From assembly GCA_050011775.1 (NCBI GenBank), contig JBEKIL010000001.1, positions 432,289 through 496,288 of the forward strand: a DNA stretch of 64,000 nt, read 5' to 3'. The notes under the pieces are model-generated. The model worked only from the letters and a program-made list of their open reading frames with translations, was not told the DNA's origin and searched no databases. Shown one piece after another: positions 26,065-35,261 of this stretch. A program made the position numbers and the translations under genes. Source of the stretch: CAVZMI01 sp050011775 (GTDB lineage: Bacteria > Bacteroidota > Ignavibacteria > UBA10030 > CAVZMI01). Every line of letters begins with the position of its first letter. The first letter of the stretch is position 1.

Positions 26065-28586
26065 TAGTGTTCAATCCATGAAGTGCGGCGTGTGACAAAG
26101 TCAGGCCGGATGATGGTCATTCCATTATCTTTTGCCGCTGCAAACATCCATAATGAATCATCGAACAATGATGAAGTCCACTTGCCATGTTCCTTTTCCG
26201 ACACTTTCCACGTTGAATCTGTGAGTATCTTTTGCATTCCTTTTAACGTGGTAATTTCGGTGTAAATGTTCACTCCTGCAGAGCCGTTCCTGTCGAAGTT
26301 CTGAACCTCAACCGCTATAACGTTTTTTCCGGATTTCAACAGCGATGCGATATCGAATAATTTCACACGCTGGAATTCAACGGTCAGCGAAAGAGATCGC
26401 CTCCCGTATACCTCGCCGATGAGCGAATCGTTTACGAATACGCGTGCCCATGTATCACCGATCAACTGGAGAAGGGCTGACGTCGCGGTTGAGTCAACCG
26501 AGAAGGTTTTTCTGAAATACGCTTTCTTCACCTGCGCCGCATCTCTTTTACCTGGATTCGAACCGGGGGCATAAATTGTCGTGCTTTCGATAAGAGGATT
26601 CACATCGCGGTTGCCTCTGCGCAGTTCATCGATCTTTTCCTGCCAGCATGATATCTGGTAATCATACCGCTTCAGCAACAGGTCAAGGTTGTCCGGACGG
26701 TAATTTTTCAGCCATGCCGCGTTGAATTCCTCTTTGAGTTTTTTTAAGTCATCACGCACATCCGAGCAGCGGATAATAACCTGATCGATCTCGTTTTGTG
26801 AAGGAGTTCCTGAGGCAATCCATTTGACGTCGACCGCCACCTTGATCTTTTTTGCAAACCACTCGTTCAGATGAACAATAAACCGGAGATAATCAAGGTG
26901 ATCGCGGTTTTTTGTCATTGTTTTTTCTGCACTATCGAGAAGTCGTCGTGCAAGAGGCATCGTTGACTCGATGCTCATAACTCGTTGAGGTAGTATCGAT
27001 GTAAGGTAATCATCTTTCAGCGGTATAAACGGATGCCTCCATATTTCATTCCAGAATTCCTGGTTGAAAGGATCGTTAAGGATGGCATAGATTGTGGCCA
27101 TTTCATCACCGGTTGTTCCGTAAAAATCGACAAAGAATTTTTTGTTGAATTTCCCGATGTCGGAAGTCAACGGCGACCACGCGCATTCGGCTCCCCATGC
27201 ATTCCCGTACCATATCAGCTCACGCAGCGTTTCGCCGCCATAGTCTCCCCAGTTTGATACGGATGAACCTTTGGCGCCGGCCAGATAGCCTTCGCGCGTC
27301 ACGTTTTGGATATCCGGAAGGGCAATTGCGTTATTGGGGAAAGGATTGACATAGTTCCAGACGGTGGGAGAAGTAATAAAAGGGAATCCGGATTTTTTGA
27401 TTTTTTCAATTGTCGGATAGGAAAACGACGCGTGGTATTGCCAATCTATAAGGGTGAAATCCTTTGTGATTTTTTCGAAAATCTCAGGATGATCAAGGAT
27501 GACATCGGCATAGAGCATCACTTTCTTATTGTGTTTTTTCAGCATCTGTAAGACTCGCTGATAATGCTCTGCATGGACTGTGGCGATATCTGATTTTGCC
27601 AGCCGTTCTTTGTTTGCTCCGAGTCCGACATCATAGGTCTCGTCGGCTGCCATATTAAAGTAGGGTGAACGGAATGCCGGCGCGATATCATCGATCAGAT
27701 CTTGAAGAAACGCATATGCTTCTTCCGAAGTCGTGTTTAATACCTGAGCGCCGGGGAATTCGGCATACTTCACGAACTCTGGTTTTAGCAGAATGTTTTC
27801 AAAGTGTCCCAGTGTTTCGAAGATCGGGATGATTTCAATATAAAACTGGTCGGCGTACTCTTCGAGTTCTCTGATTTGCTCATGCGTCAGCGCGCCGCGG
27901 CCTTTCCAGATCGAAGGGTATTTTTCAAAAGCAAAAATATCCTCGATATATGGAGAATAGACATTATATTTATAATGTGCGAGGTTTCGAATGATACGTT
28001 TCAGATTCTCCATCGTTGAGGATTGCCCGCGGCTCATATCGTCGGAGATACCGCGATACGACATGAGCGGCCAATCGTTAATACGCGCGCCGGGAACGAC
28101 AATTTTTTCTTCGTCTTTTGTCAGCATCTGACAGAGCGTCATCACCCCGTAGAAAATACCTTTTGACGTCTGACCTGCAATAATGGTGCGATGTGAAGAA
28201 ACAGATAAAGCATATCCCTCTTTGAACATCTCCGGTGAAAATGAGAGTTGGGCATCCCGGACATATATCGATCCCGTATCGCATGTAAGAATGATGCAGT
28301 TTTTTGGAAGGGTCGGTTTTCCCTCCTCGATAATTCTTAAGGTATATGACGAGAGCTGTCTGATTTCTTCCTGAAGCTGTTGTGCCGAAAAGTATTCTCG
28401 GTATGTCGAACCCCGTCCGATAACTATTACCGTGTTCGGTGTAATTGTGAACAGCAAAGGCTGCAATTCAATTTGCCGAGGTTCGGGGATAACATGAATC
28501 GGATATTGGGGCACTGCACGGGCTGTATATATGGTTGATATCATCACGACGATTGAAAGTAGAAGTGTTGAGAAAATGGTTCTCAC
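26064..28586 (-). CDS. Secreted glycoside hydrolase family 20 (beta-N-acetylhexosaminidase-like)
   Basis: 840 residues with a signal peptide (about 1-24, ending ARAVPQ). A GH20b-like N-terminal alpha/beta domain starts with YPIHVIPEPRQIELQ. The GH20 TIM barrel (about 160-490) begins MSYRGISDDMSRGQ and contains the catalytic Asp-Glu pair in FNMAADETYDVG, the substrate-assisted mechanism residues of the family. The C-terminal roughly 170 residues look like a jelly-roll carbohydrate-binding domain (VKKAYFRKTFSVDSTATSAL, WARVFVNDSLIGEVYG). Likely exported to release terminal hexosamines from glycans. The start at 28586 gives the complete signal peptide. Confidence 0.87.
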   Translation of the reverse strand: MRTIFSTLLLSIVVMISTIYTARAVPQYPIHVIPEPRQIELQPLLFTITPNTVIVIGRGSTYREYFSAQQLQEEIRQLSSYTLRIIEEGKPTLPKNCIILTCDTGSIYVRDAQLSFSPEMFKEGYALSVSSHRTIIAGQTSKGIFYGVMTLCQMLTKDEEKIVVPGARINDWPLMSYRGISDDMSRGQSSTMENLKRIIRNLAHYKYNVYSPYIEDIFAFEKYPSIWKGRGALTHEQIRELEEYADQFYIEIIPIFETLGHFENILLKPEFVKYAEFPGAQVLNTTSEEAYAFLQDLIDDIAPAFRSPYFNMAADETYDVGLGANKERLAKSDIATVHAEHYQRVLQMLKKHNKKVMLYADVILDHPEIFEKITKDFTLIDWQYHASFSYPTIEKIKKSGFPFITSPTVWNYVNPFPNNAIALPDIQNVTREGYLAGAKGSSVSNWGDYGGETLRELIWYGNAWGAECAWSPLTSDIGKFNKKFFVDFYGTTGDEMATIYAILNDPFNQEFWNEIWRHPFIPLKDDYLTSILPQRVMSIESTMPLARRLLDSAEKTMTKNRDHLDYLRFIVHLNEWFAKKIKVAVDVKWIASGTPSQNEIDQVIIRCSDVRDDLKKLKEEFNAAWLKNYRPDNLDLLLKRYDYQISCWQEKIDELRRGNRDVNPLIESTTIYAPGSNPGKRDAAQVKKAYFRKTFSVDSTATSALLQLIGDTWARVFVNDSLIGEVYGRRSLSLTVEFQRVKLFDIASLLKSGKNVIAVEVQNFDRNGSAGVNIYTEITTLKGMQKILTDSTWKVSEKEHGKWTSSLFDDSLWMFAAAKDNGMTIIRPDFVTRRTSWIEH

Positions 28587-28699
28587 AAAGAAATAATCCT
28601 TCTTACAAATGAATAGTCAATATAATCAAGTATGCGATTTGATTCAATGAAGAAATTAAAAAAGGGAACATTTCGTAAAAAAGAGAGAATGATAATGCA

Positions 28700-29167
28700 T
28701 TATTCCAGTTTCAGCTCCATAAACAGTGCACCGGGGACGGGGTTATGACGATACGGAAGGATGGATGTAAAACCGAGTGATCGATAAAGGGTAATTGCCG
28801 CCGTCATGTCCGGCAGTGTATCAAGGCGCATACGGTGGTATCCAATCTGTCGTGCCGCTTCGATTGCAGCAACGGCAAGTTGTTTTCCTATTCCTTGACC
28901 TCTGAAGGTCGGACGAACATACATACGTTTTAATTCGCAGACATCATCCATAATTTTCCGTACCGCAGCACACCCTGCCGGTTCGTCACTTCTATATGCA
29001 AGGAGTAAACGACCTGCTGGCGGTGAATACTTACCCGGGAGTGTGCCGAGCTCTTCGTTGAATTTTTGGAACGATAAATCTACACCGAGGGAAAACTCGT
29101 ATTCTTTGAAAAGAGCGCGGATGATCTTGATTTCATCCGCTGTTGTTACGAAGTGCACAGTGATCAT
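28700..29167 (-). CDS. GNAT-family N-acetyltransferase
   Basis: 155-residue acetyl-CoA-dependent acyltransferase of unknown substrate. The GNAT acetyl-CoA loop is MYVRPTFRGQGIGKQLAVAA (about 91-110), followed by the family's LDTLPDMTAAITLYRSLGF C-terminal strand-helix. It stands alone between the GH20 gene and the divergent amt gene. Confidence 0.9.
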   Translation of the reverse strand: MITVHFVTTADEIKIIRALFKEYEFSLGVDLSFQKFNEELGTLPGKYSPPAGRLLLAYRSDEPAGCAAVRKIMDDVCELKRMYVRPTFRGQGIGKQLAVAAIEAARQIGYHRMRLDTLPDMTAAITLYRSLGFTSILPYRHNPVPGALFMELKLE

Positions 29168-29269
29168 TCGATGAATCTTCGTTTGTAATATAGCCGTGAT
29201 GGACGAACCGGTAGATACAATGTACGATACTCACGGGAAATCTGCTATATCAAATAATGAAAGTAGGAC

Positions 29270-29297
29270 TTGACAATACGCTCAATAATTATATATT
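29270..29297 (+). promoter_or_regulatory. Sigma70-like promoter of the ammonium transporter gene
   Basis: ttgaca (29270-29275) is a perfect -35 box; tatatt (29292-29297) is one base from the -10 consensus, with a 16-base spacer. The predicted start would leave a leader of about 65 bases before the ATG at 29371. Confidence 0.6.
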
Positions 29298-29310
29298 CAT
29301 GGTAACAATA

Positions 29311-29325
29311 CCTTAATAATTAAGG
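29311..29325 (+). promoter_or_regulatory. Perfect 15-bp dyad just downstream of the amt promoter
   Basis: ccttaat-a-attaagg: two perfect 7-bp arms about one turn downstream of the predicted start site. Its position suits a repressor operator for nitrogen-dependent control. No regulator gene is adjacent. Confidence 0.45.
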
Positions 29326-29370
29326 TCAATATATTAAAATACATTAATAATATATTTCCCGGGAAACGCC

Positions 29371-30708
29371 ATGGAAAAAACAGAGTTCCCAAAAAACAAA
29401 AAAGTGCTAGAATTAGCGGGGTGTATCATGCTGTTCTTGTTAAACACGACGGCAGTCGAGGCGCAGGGGACTGCATCTGCCGTTCATATTGATACCGCCG
29501 ATACGGCATGGCTTTTAATCGCTACGGCGCTGGTGATGCTGATGACACCCGGCCTTGCATTATTTTACGGCGGTATGGTGAGACGTAAGAATGTTCTAGG
29601 AACGATTATGCAAAGCTTTGTAGCTCTGGGAATTATTTCAATCCAGTGGGTGCTGTGGGGCTACAGTCTTGCATTCGGACCGGATGTCGGCCACATTATA
29701 GGAAATCTTTCTTGGGCCGGACTTAACGGAGTCGGATTAGAACCAAATGCCGACTACGGCGCTACGGTTCCCCATCAGGCCTTCATGATGTTTCAGATGA
29801 TGTTCGCAGTTATTACCCCCGCACTCATAACAGGTGCATTTGCCGAAAGATTCAAATTTAAAACATATCTTGTTTTTCTTCTTTTGTGGTCGACGATCGT
29901 CTATGACCCGATAGCGCACTGGGTATGGGGAATGGGGGGATGGATAAGAAATCTTGGTGCGCTAGATTTTGCCGGTGGACTTGTTGTCCATATCAGTTCC
30001 GGTATTTCTGCTCTCGCAGCAGCGTTAGTCATCGGACGGCGACGAGGACACGCCGGGGAGCTTACACCGCCACATAATCTCACGATGACACTCACCGGTG
30101 CAGCCCTACTCTGGTTCGGCTGGTTCGGGTTTAATGCCGGCAGCGCAATCGCTTCGGGTGCTCTTGCCGTCTCCGCGTTTACCGCTACGCATTGTGCAGC
30201 CGCGGCCGCCACTTTATCGTGGCTTGTGGTTGAATGGTTGCAGCGTGGTAAACCCACGGTTCTCGGCGCAGCGTCAGGTTGTGTCGCGGGACTCGTTGCC
30301 ATAACGCCGGCCTCAGGTTTTGTCGGGCCGTTGGCAGCAATTATTATTGGAATACTCGCCGGAGCATTATGCTATACAGCAATCAGATTCAAGAGTAGGT
30401 TTAATTACGACGATTCACTCGATGTTGTCGGGGTTCATGGTGTAGGTGGTACTCTTGGCGCACTTGCGACAGGTATCTTTGCTTCGAAACTTATTAATCC
30501 GTCTGGTTCGGATGGTCTTCTTCTGGGAAATATTTCACTGCTTGGAGCACAGGCATTAAGCGTTATTGTCGCAATTATATATTCTTTTACCATGACATGG
30601 GTGATACTGAAAGTCCTGAAAAAATTGATGGGATTACGGGTTGAAGATCAGGATGAATTAGAAGGACTTGATCTGAGTCAGCATGGCGAAAGTGGATACT
30701 CTTTTTAA
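29371..30708 (+). CDS. amt: Ammonium transporter (Amt/MEP/Rh family)
   Basis: 445 residues, eleven predicted membrane helices after a cleavable signal-like N-terminus (LELAGCIMLFLLNTTAVEAQG). Family hallmarks are DTAWLLIATALVMLMTPGLALFYGGMV, the Phe gate region PHQAFMMFQMMFAVITPALI, the HWVWGMGGW and GFNAGSA segments, and both pore histidines (DVVGVHGVGGTLGAL is the second). Imports ammonium/ammonia. No glnK/glnB gene follows, which is unusual because the two are normally paired. A terminator lies about 110 bases downstream. Confidence 0.95.
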   Translation: MEKTEFPKNKKVLELAGCIMLFLLNTTAVEAQGTASAVHIDTADTAWLLIATALVMLMTPGLALFYGGMVRRKNVLGTIMQSFVALGIISIQWVLWGYSLAFGPDVGHIIGNLSWAGLNGVGLEPNADYGATVPHQAFMMFQMMFAVITPALITGAFAERFKFKTYLVFLLLWSTIVYDPIAHWVWGMGGWIRNLGALDFAGGLVVHISSGISALAAALVIGRRRGHAGELTPPHNLTMTLTGAALLWFGWFGFNAGSAIASGALAVSAFTATHCAAAAATLSWLVVEWLQRGKPTVLGAASGCVAGLVAITPASGFVGPLAAIIIGILAGALCYTAIRFKSRFNYDDSLDVVGVHGVGGTLGALATGIFASKLINPSGSDGLLLGNISLLGAQALSVIVAIIYSFTMTWVILKVLKKLMGLRVEDQDELEGLDLSQHGESGYSF

Positions 30709-30714
30709 ATTGCT

Positions 30715-30757
30715 ATAGAAATTGTGAATTGTGAATGGTGAATTGTGAATGTTGAAA
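30715..30757. repeat. 7-bp-period tandem repeat between genes
   Basis: After the amt stop, units gaattgt, gaatggt, gaattgt, gaatgtt, gaaagag follow one another with strict 7-base phase. The same periodicity and a related TTGAA core appear inside hypF (44268-44294 and 45392-45416). Confidence 0.7.
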
Positions 30758-30820
30758 GAGATAATATATAATAGCACAGGGTGATTGTAATCGATTACCG
30801 AACGACGGCTTTACTAAAAG

Positions 30821-30862
30821 AAAAAATCCAAGCGTGGAGTTTCATCCTCACTTGGATTTTTT
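30821..30862. terminator. Bidirectional rho-independent terminator
   Basis: aaaaaatccaag (30821-30832) pairs with cttggatttttt (30851-30862), with partial pairing further in and a loop near ttcatc. A-tract and T-tract on either side let it serve both amt (plus) and the convergent gene at 30888-31730 (minus). Confidence 0.85.
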
Positions 30863-30887
30863 ATCTCTTGCTTATGTGACACGAGAT

Positions 30888-31730
30888 TTATTTGCGGATA
30901 AGTTCCGTGCTATCGGTCGCCGCATTTTTTACAAATTCGCTTCCGGGTTCCACTTCGCCGAGACCAAAACCGTGATACAGATTATCCATAAGTTTGGCTG
31001 TCATTGCCGTACCGGCTATGTTCTGTAATACATCGGGTTCCACGGAAGCGGCGAACACAAACAATACGGTGACCTTTCCATTCACGGCACCATAGAGTGT
31101 AGTATCGGCGCCATCGAGAGTTTTCAGTTTCAGATCCGGTATTTTTTTCCCGAGATATGTATACCATCGATCCTCATCACTGGGACCAAGATTGATCAAT
31201 GCCTTCGGTTTCTTATCGTAATTTTCCTTTGCAAGGTCTGTAGACCATCCCTTTTCAACTGCAATATCAATGATTTCCTTTCCATCAAGGTTTAAAAGAA
31301 GCTCCTCGATAAGATGGCAGAACTGCTCAATATCGACCATCAGAGCCTGCGAGATGGCACGGACCTTTTTCTGGCGGTCAACTACAATAATGTTGAAGAG
31401 ATTTGCATTCAAGGCCAGTACAGAATCAGCGTAGGAGTAAAATTTCTTGCCGCTCGTACTTTTCCCGAAAAAGGAAATATCGAATGTTTTCTGTTCCTTC
31501 AATTTCTTGTATGTTGAATCCACCAGTATCGGATACTTCATCTCCATCTTCATGTTGCCGCGGAAATTTTCTTCGACGTTCTTTTTAGCCGTCGCCATGT
31601 TTTCAGCAAGCGCGAGAGCAACGACATTCAATCTCGGAATGGGATTGCTGCTGTAGCGCTCGACGCTCTGAGCGTAGGTAATTCGAATAATGAAAATGAA
31701 AAGAAAGGTTAATAAAAGCATTTTTTTCAT
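30888..31730 (-). CDS. Exported thioredoxin-fold-like protein of unknown function
   Basis: 280 residues with a signal peptide (MLLLTFLFIFIIRITYAQS). The C-terminal third resembles a TlpA/AhpC-type redoxin: KKIPDLKLKTLDGADTTLYG then GKVTVLFVFAASVEPDV, but the redox CxxC is absent (AAS-VEP at that place). An enzymatic thiol-disulfide role is therefore unlikely. The N-terminal half is not recognised. Cell location is periplasm or outer face. It stands alone, and its 3' end faces the amt terminator. Confidence 0.7.
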   Translation of the reverse strand: MKKMLLLTFLFIFIIRITYAQSVERYSSNPIPRLNVVALALAENMATAKKNVEENFRGNMKMEMKYPILVDSTYKKLKEQKTFDISFFGKSTSGKKFYSYADSVLALNANLFNIIVVDRQKKVRAISQALMVDIEQFCHLIEELLLNLDGKEIIDIAVEKGWSTDLAKENYDKKPKALINLGPSDEDRWYTYLGKKIPDLKLKTLDGADTTLYGAVNGKVTVLFVFAASVEPDVLQNIAGTAMTAKLMDNLYHGFGLGEVEPGSEFVKNAATDSTELIRK

Positions 31731-31859
31731 ATTAAAGAGTTCCTTTCTATATAATCATGATATTTGTCGTGGAGAAGATATAGTAGAATATCAGGATAAT
31801 CGAATAAATGCAAGGGATTATAAGTCGTGCTGCGATGATATTTTGTTTCTGATTCGTAC

Positions 31860-32648
31860 CTATTCGTCTTTGAGATCTGCCGTGAAGACTGTGACTGCTT
31901 CGCCACCGAGAAAAACTCTCTCGCTGCCGATCCTTACACTAATAACACCGCCTCGCGCAGACGCTTGATAGGCGAGAAGGTTGGTTTTGTTTAACTTTTT
32001 TTGCCAATACGGGCCGAGGCAGCAATGCGATGAACCGGTGACGTGATCCTCATTGACACCGACAGCGGGAGCGAAGAATCGTGAAACAAAATCAAATGCA
32101 GTGTTGGATGACCGACTCGTTATCATCACCCCGCGCATTTTAACTTTTTTCAACGAGGCAAAATCAGGTGCGATATTTCGAAGAATTTCTTCCGACTCTA
32201 CCTCGATGAGATAATCCGTACGACTCTTACCGATATACGTAGGTTGTACTTTCAGCTCTTCGAGGAGATCGGGCGGCGCTGCAGCATCTCGAATTTCTTC
32301 AAGCGGAAAATCGAGCTCGATAAGGTTACCTACCTTTGAAGCGATGAGGGGTCCGCTCTTTGTAAGAAACTTTGCTTTTTCATCAACGCGAAGTATTCCT
32401 TTTTCGCGAAGGATATGAGCTGATGCAAGCGTCCCATGGCCGCAGAGACTGATTTCAATCGTCGGTGTAAACCACCTGAGGCCAAAGCTGTTCTCTTGCT
32501 TCATTAAAAATGCCGTTATGGGGAGGTTCATTTCTGTAGCAATATTTTGCATCCATTGTTCATCTTTTGGCGCTGTCAGGATGCAAACGCCTGCCGGGTT
32601 GCCGGCAAATATTTTGTTTGTAAACGTGTCAACGTGATAATATTTCAT
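31860..32648 (-). CDS. PhzF-family protein lacking the catalytic glutamate
   Basis: 262-residue protein of the PhzF isomerase/epimerase-like family (diaminopimelate-epimerase fold). It starts YHVDTFTNKIFAGNPAGVCIL and carries the second-half motif VNEDHVTGSSHCCLGPYW, which has the conserved aspartate, plus CGHGTLASAH. The catalytic Glu45 of Pseudomonas PhzF lies in MNLSE; here the same site reads MNLPITAF, with Ile44 instead of Glu. Isomerase chemistry as in phenazine synthesis is therefore doubtful. Real substrates of most family members are unknown. Confidence 0.88.
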   Translation of the reverse strand: MKYYHVDTFTNKIFAGNPAGVCILTAPKDEQWMQNIATEMNLPITAFLMKQENSFGLRWFTPTIEISLCGHGTLASAHILREKGILRVDEKAKFLTKSGPLIASKVGNLIELDFPLEEIRDAAAPPDLLEELKVQPTYIGKSRTDYLIEVESEEILRNIAPDFASLKKVKMRGVMITSRSSNTAFDFVSRFFAPAVGVNEDHVTGSSHCCLGPYWQKKLNKTNLLAYQASARGGVISVRIGSERVFLGGEAVTVFTADLKDE

Positions 32649-32769
32649 GGCGCATCATCCTCTTTAAGGAGTGTCAAATAATATATTGTGATGGTACGGA
32701 ATTATGTTTAAGAAATCAAACTTTGAACGCCGGTATTATAAAACGAACGGGCTTTTTTTTGCGATGGAT

Positions 32770-33090
32770 TTATTTTCTGATATATTTATCGCCAAAGTAT
32801 CCAATGCAACTACCCAGGATCGCCGTCGCCACAATGATCGGGATAACTGCAGAGAGGCCATTCATCGAGACAATAATCATAATCGGGATTGCACAGAGTT
32901 CGGCCACGACGAGTCCTTTCAACCAGCTTTTCAAACCGATCTCGATATGAGTGATGATAACTCCCATGACAATCCACTGAATGAAAGCCGAGGTGTTGGC
33001 ATACCAGTTAAGCCCCTGGCCGATCATTGGAATAACATCTAGAATGCCTGCCAGGGTACCAAGAAGCAATGCTCTATATATACGCGGCAT
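32770..33090 (-). CDS. Small integral membrane protein
   Basis: 106 residues with three to four hydrophobic segments (LLLGTLAGILDVIPMIGQG, FIQWIVMGVIITHIEIGL, AIPIMIIVSMNGLSAVIPII, TAILGSCIGYFG). The ATG at 33090 is chosen because a strong Shine-Dalgarno, aaaggag, lies 8 bases before it; the longer frame starts with a TTG. No function recognised. It follows the DUF2911 gene (stop at 33132) at a distance of about 40 bases on the same strand. Confidence 0.7.
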   Translation of the reverse strand: MPRIYRALLLGTLAGILDVIPMIGQGLNWYANTSAFIQWIVMGVIITHIEIGLKSWLKGLVVAELCAIPIMIIVSMNGLSAVIPIIVATAILGSCIGYFGDKYIRK

Positions 33091-33131
33091 ACGTTTGACT
33101 CCTTTCCATATCGAGACACCCAAAGGCCTTG

Positions 33132-33974
33132 CTATTTCTTTAATTTCCAGTCAGCAATAAGCTTCTCGACTATGGATGTGTCGAGTTTCTGATCTTTCGC
33201 TTTTCCGATTCTGATCGCCTCTTCCGCCGTAGTTATTGCTTCGCTGTATTTTCCGGAACGGGCCAGTAGTTCGGCTTTTGTTCTCAGGTTAAAATAATTT
33301 TTATCGAGAGCGATCGATCGGTCAATCCATGTCATCGCTTCATTTAAATATATCTTGTTATCAAGGGAAAATCGTGCCGCTTCATTCAATACCTCCCATT
33401 TACCTATGGAAGCCTGAAGTTTTGAAAGCGTATTGAATTCGATCTTGAATCCGATCCTAAGTTTTTCCCATGCCAGAACAAGGCGAGCTGAATTCGGAGT
33501 GAGATCGGTGAAACTGAACGACATCCACTCTTCGTGCGGACCGGTTTCTGGTATGACTTTAAACCGGATGCTGTCATACTTTGCATTGTAGATCGTTCCC
33601 CAGTTTTTTGTTTCGGTATTGAAAACGACCGTCCATTCCTTCGGAGTCGGGATAGTCACGAGGCGGTATATTCCTGCAGCGATTTTCTTTCCTTCGATCA
33701 TTGCATCGTCACTCAGTGTCACCAGCGTCGGTTCGTTGGCCCCGGTTCGCCAGATCTCGTTGTATGGGACCAGCTTACCCCAGATTTCACGACCTTTCAC
33801 GCCGGGACGATGATACGAGACGGAGATTTCGCTCAATCCTACAGTCTGGGATATCTTTGCCCCCTGACTCAAACGCGGCACTTGAAGCTGCTGTGACTGT
33901 GATTGAGTGATATAGAGAGCAAGTATGATGACAATGTAAAATGCTGTCCACAACTTTCGTTTATATATGAGCAT
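33132..33974 (-). CDS. Secreted DUF2911 protein with C-terminal TPR-like helices
   Basis: 280 residues with a signal peptide (AFYIVIILALYITQSQSQQ). The DUF2911 core at about 30-175 includes SQTVGLSEISVSYHRPGVKGR, the WRTGANEPT motif and WTVVFNTETKNWGT. The C-terminal roughly 90 residues look like two tetratricopeptide-type hairpins (AMTWIDRSIALDKNYFNLRTKAEL, YSEAITTAEEAIRIGKA). The family is widespread in Bacteroidota and relatives, with unknown function. Confidence 0.85.
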   Translation of the reverse strand: MLIYKRKLWTAFYIVIILALYITQSQSQQLQVPRLSQGAKISQTVGLSEISVSYHRPGVKGREIWGKLVPYNEIWRTGANEPTLVTLSDDAMIEGKKIAAGIYRLVTIPTPKEWTVVFNTETKNWGTIYNAKYDSIRFKVIPETGPHEEWMSFSFTDLTPNSARLVLAWEKLRIGFKIEFNTLSKLQASIGKWEVLNEAARFSLDNKIYLNEAMTWIDRSIALDKNYFNLRTKAELLARSGKYSEAITTAEEAIRIGKAKDQKLDTSIVEKLIADWKLKK

Positions 33975-34034
33975 AATGTATCTCCCTTGATGGTAAAATG
34001 ATTGATGATCCGGCTTTTATAATTCGGCATACAT

Positions 34035-34685
34035 CTACGATCTTTTCATTAATTCTTGCATTCCCTCTTCGACTTCATTTCGGGGAAGATTTCCTCCCCG
34101 GAGTTCATCGTCTGTCTTACATAACAAACGTTTATAGAATCCGATTCCATCATTTTTCATTTCAACCTGATTTGTTTCAATAAGCTCGAAAAGAACATCC
34201 TCTGCTTTTGCATATGCTCCCCGCTGTTCGTAATAACGAAAAAGTTTTTTCATAATGGTAGGAGGCAATACAACATCATGAAGCCTCTGAAAGAGAATAT
34301 CGATTCTCTCGTCGTATGGTCCTATCGCGATATCATTATCCTCTGTTAACGCCTCGAGAAGAAAATGGAGTGATCGTTGATACCGCAAACGGTACCGGTC
34401 GTCATCCTTGCGTAGCTCAAGCACCTGCCCCTCGGCATATAGAAGCTCAGAAATAGCGAGACACTTATTTGTATCAAAGGTACCACCCGAATGGAAGAGA
34501 GTGATCATGTCTTCATCTGAAAAAGAAGAAACCATGGCCGAGCCGAGTCCGATATACATCTTACCGGCGTCATCTATTTCGAGAAGGGCATCCTCGGTTG
34601 ACTTCAGGTCTTTCTGGCCAAGGACTTTAGAAAGGGCCCGTGCAAGCATCTCTATCATGCGGAGCAAATAGTCGCGTTGATACAT
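34035..34685 (-). CDS. DUF6483-like protein
   Basis: 216-residue soluble, largely helical protein with no signal peptide. The beginning, MYQRDYLLRMIEMLARALSK, and the KDLKSTEDALLEID region recall the DUF6483 family of Firmicutes and FCB bacteria. TPR-like helices in the C-terminal half (RYYEQRGAYAKAEDVLFELIE) suggest a scaffold. The assignment is from motif memory; the function is unknown. Confidence 0.7.
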   Translation of the reverse strand: MYQRDYLLRMIEMLARALSKVLGQKDLKSTEDALLEIDDAGKMYIGLGSAMVSSFSDEDMITLFHSGGTFDTNKCLAISELLYAEGQVLELRKDDDRYRLRYQRSLHFLLEALTEDNDIAIGPYDERIDILFQRLHDVVLPPTIMKKLFRYYEQRGAYAKAEDVLFELIETNQVEMKNDGIGFYKRLLCKTDDELRGGNLPRNEVEEGMQELMKRS

Positions 34686-34714
34686 GATCTGTTTTTTTAA
34701 AAAGTACTTTTTTA

Positions 34715-34884
34715 ATTGTTGATTTATGATTGATGATTTATGAGGGGAGAAGGCTTTTCATTTTTTTCCTCATCACAAAGTCTGATGGCCAACCCCTAAA
34801 TTTACAGAATAATAGGGATCGAATGTCTTTGGATGAATAATCCGAGTCTTTTTTAAATTCGTAGATCATCAATCATATTTCATA
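34715..34884. repeat. Spacer with inverted 7-bp-period repeats
   Basis: Left block near 34715-34743 reads in 7-base phase (ttgttga, tttatga, ttgatga, tttatga). Right block at 34863-34884 (gatcatcaatcatatttcat) is its approximate reverse complement. The two flank a segment of about 120 bases with no recognisable gene. Confidence 0.6.
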
Positions 34885-34899
34885 AACCCCATTAATTAT

Positions 34900-35244
34900 C
34901 TATTCTTCTTCTCTTGATAACGATGAAAGTCCCAGATACGTAATACTCAGGTCTTTTAAAAGTCCGCGTGCTTCTTCAACCTGATCTTCCCGGATGAAGA
35001 GGCGCGCCGGTTGTACTAACTGGTCGATCTGGTTGAAATTCTCTCCGATAAAGTAATAAGTAATCTCACCGTCATCGAGGAGGGATTTGATTACTGCAAT
35101 ATCGACGAGATTAAAAGTCGACAATAGTTTGACGAATTTATACATCTCGGGTTCTGCCGGGATCGATGTGACAAGCGGAACACCGCATTCTTTGCAATCA
35201 GTGATTCCATCAATATATTCTGCGCGACAATTGGGACAAAACAT
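34900..35244 (-). CDS. Zinc-ribbon DUF2007-type signal-transducing protein
   Basis: 114 residues from the ATG at 35244, chosen for its strong Shine-Dalgarno (gggaggag) and because MFCPNCRAEYIDGITDCKEC then begins at the zinc ribbon (CPNC...CKEC). The remainder matches DUF2007, a 'putative prokaryotic signal transducing protein' with KLLSTFNLVDIAVIKSLLDD and GENFNQIDQLVQPARLFI. The function is unknown. The start lies just before the stop of the cyclase-family gene, so the genes 36235 to 34900 are probably co-transcribed. Confidence 0.82.
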   Translation of the reverse strand: MFCPNCRAEYIDGITDCKECGVPLVTSIPAEPEMYKFVKLLSTFNLVDIAVIKSLLDDGEITYYFIGENFNQIDQLVQPARLFIREDQVEEARGLLKDLSITYLGLSSLSREEE

Positions 35245-35261
35245 GATACTCCTCCCTCCAA

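Noticed and set aside
31000..31100. Active thioredoxin/TlpA site in the 30888-31730 protein
   Set aside because: The expected CxxC is missing in the FVFAASVEPDV segment, so only a fold resemblance is claimed.
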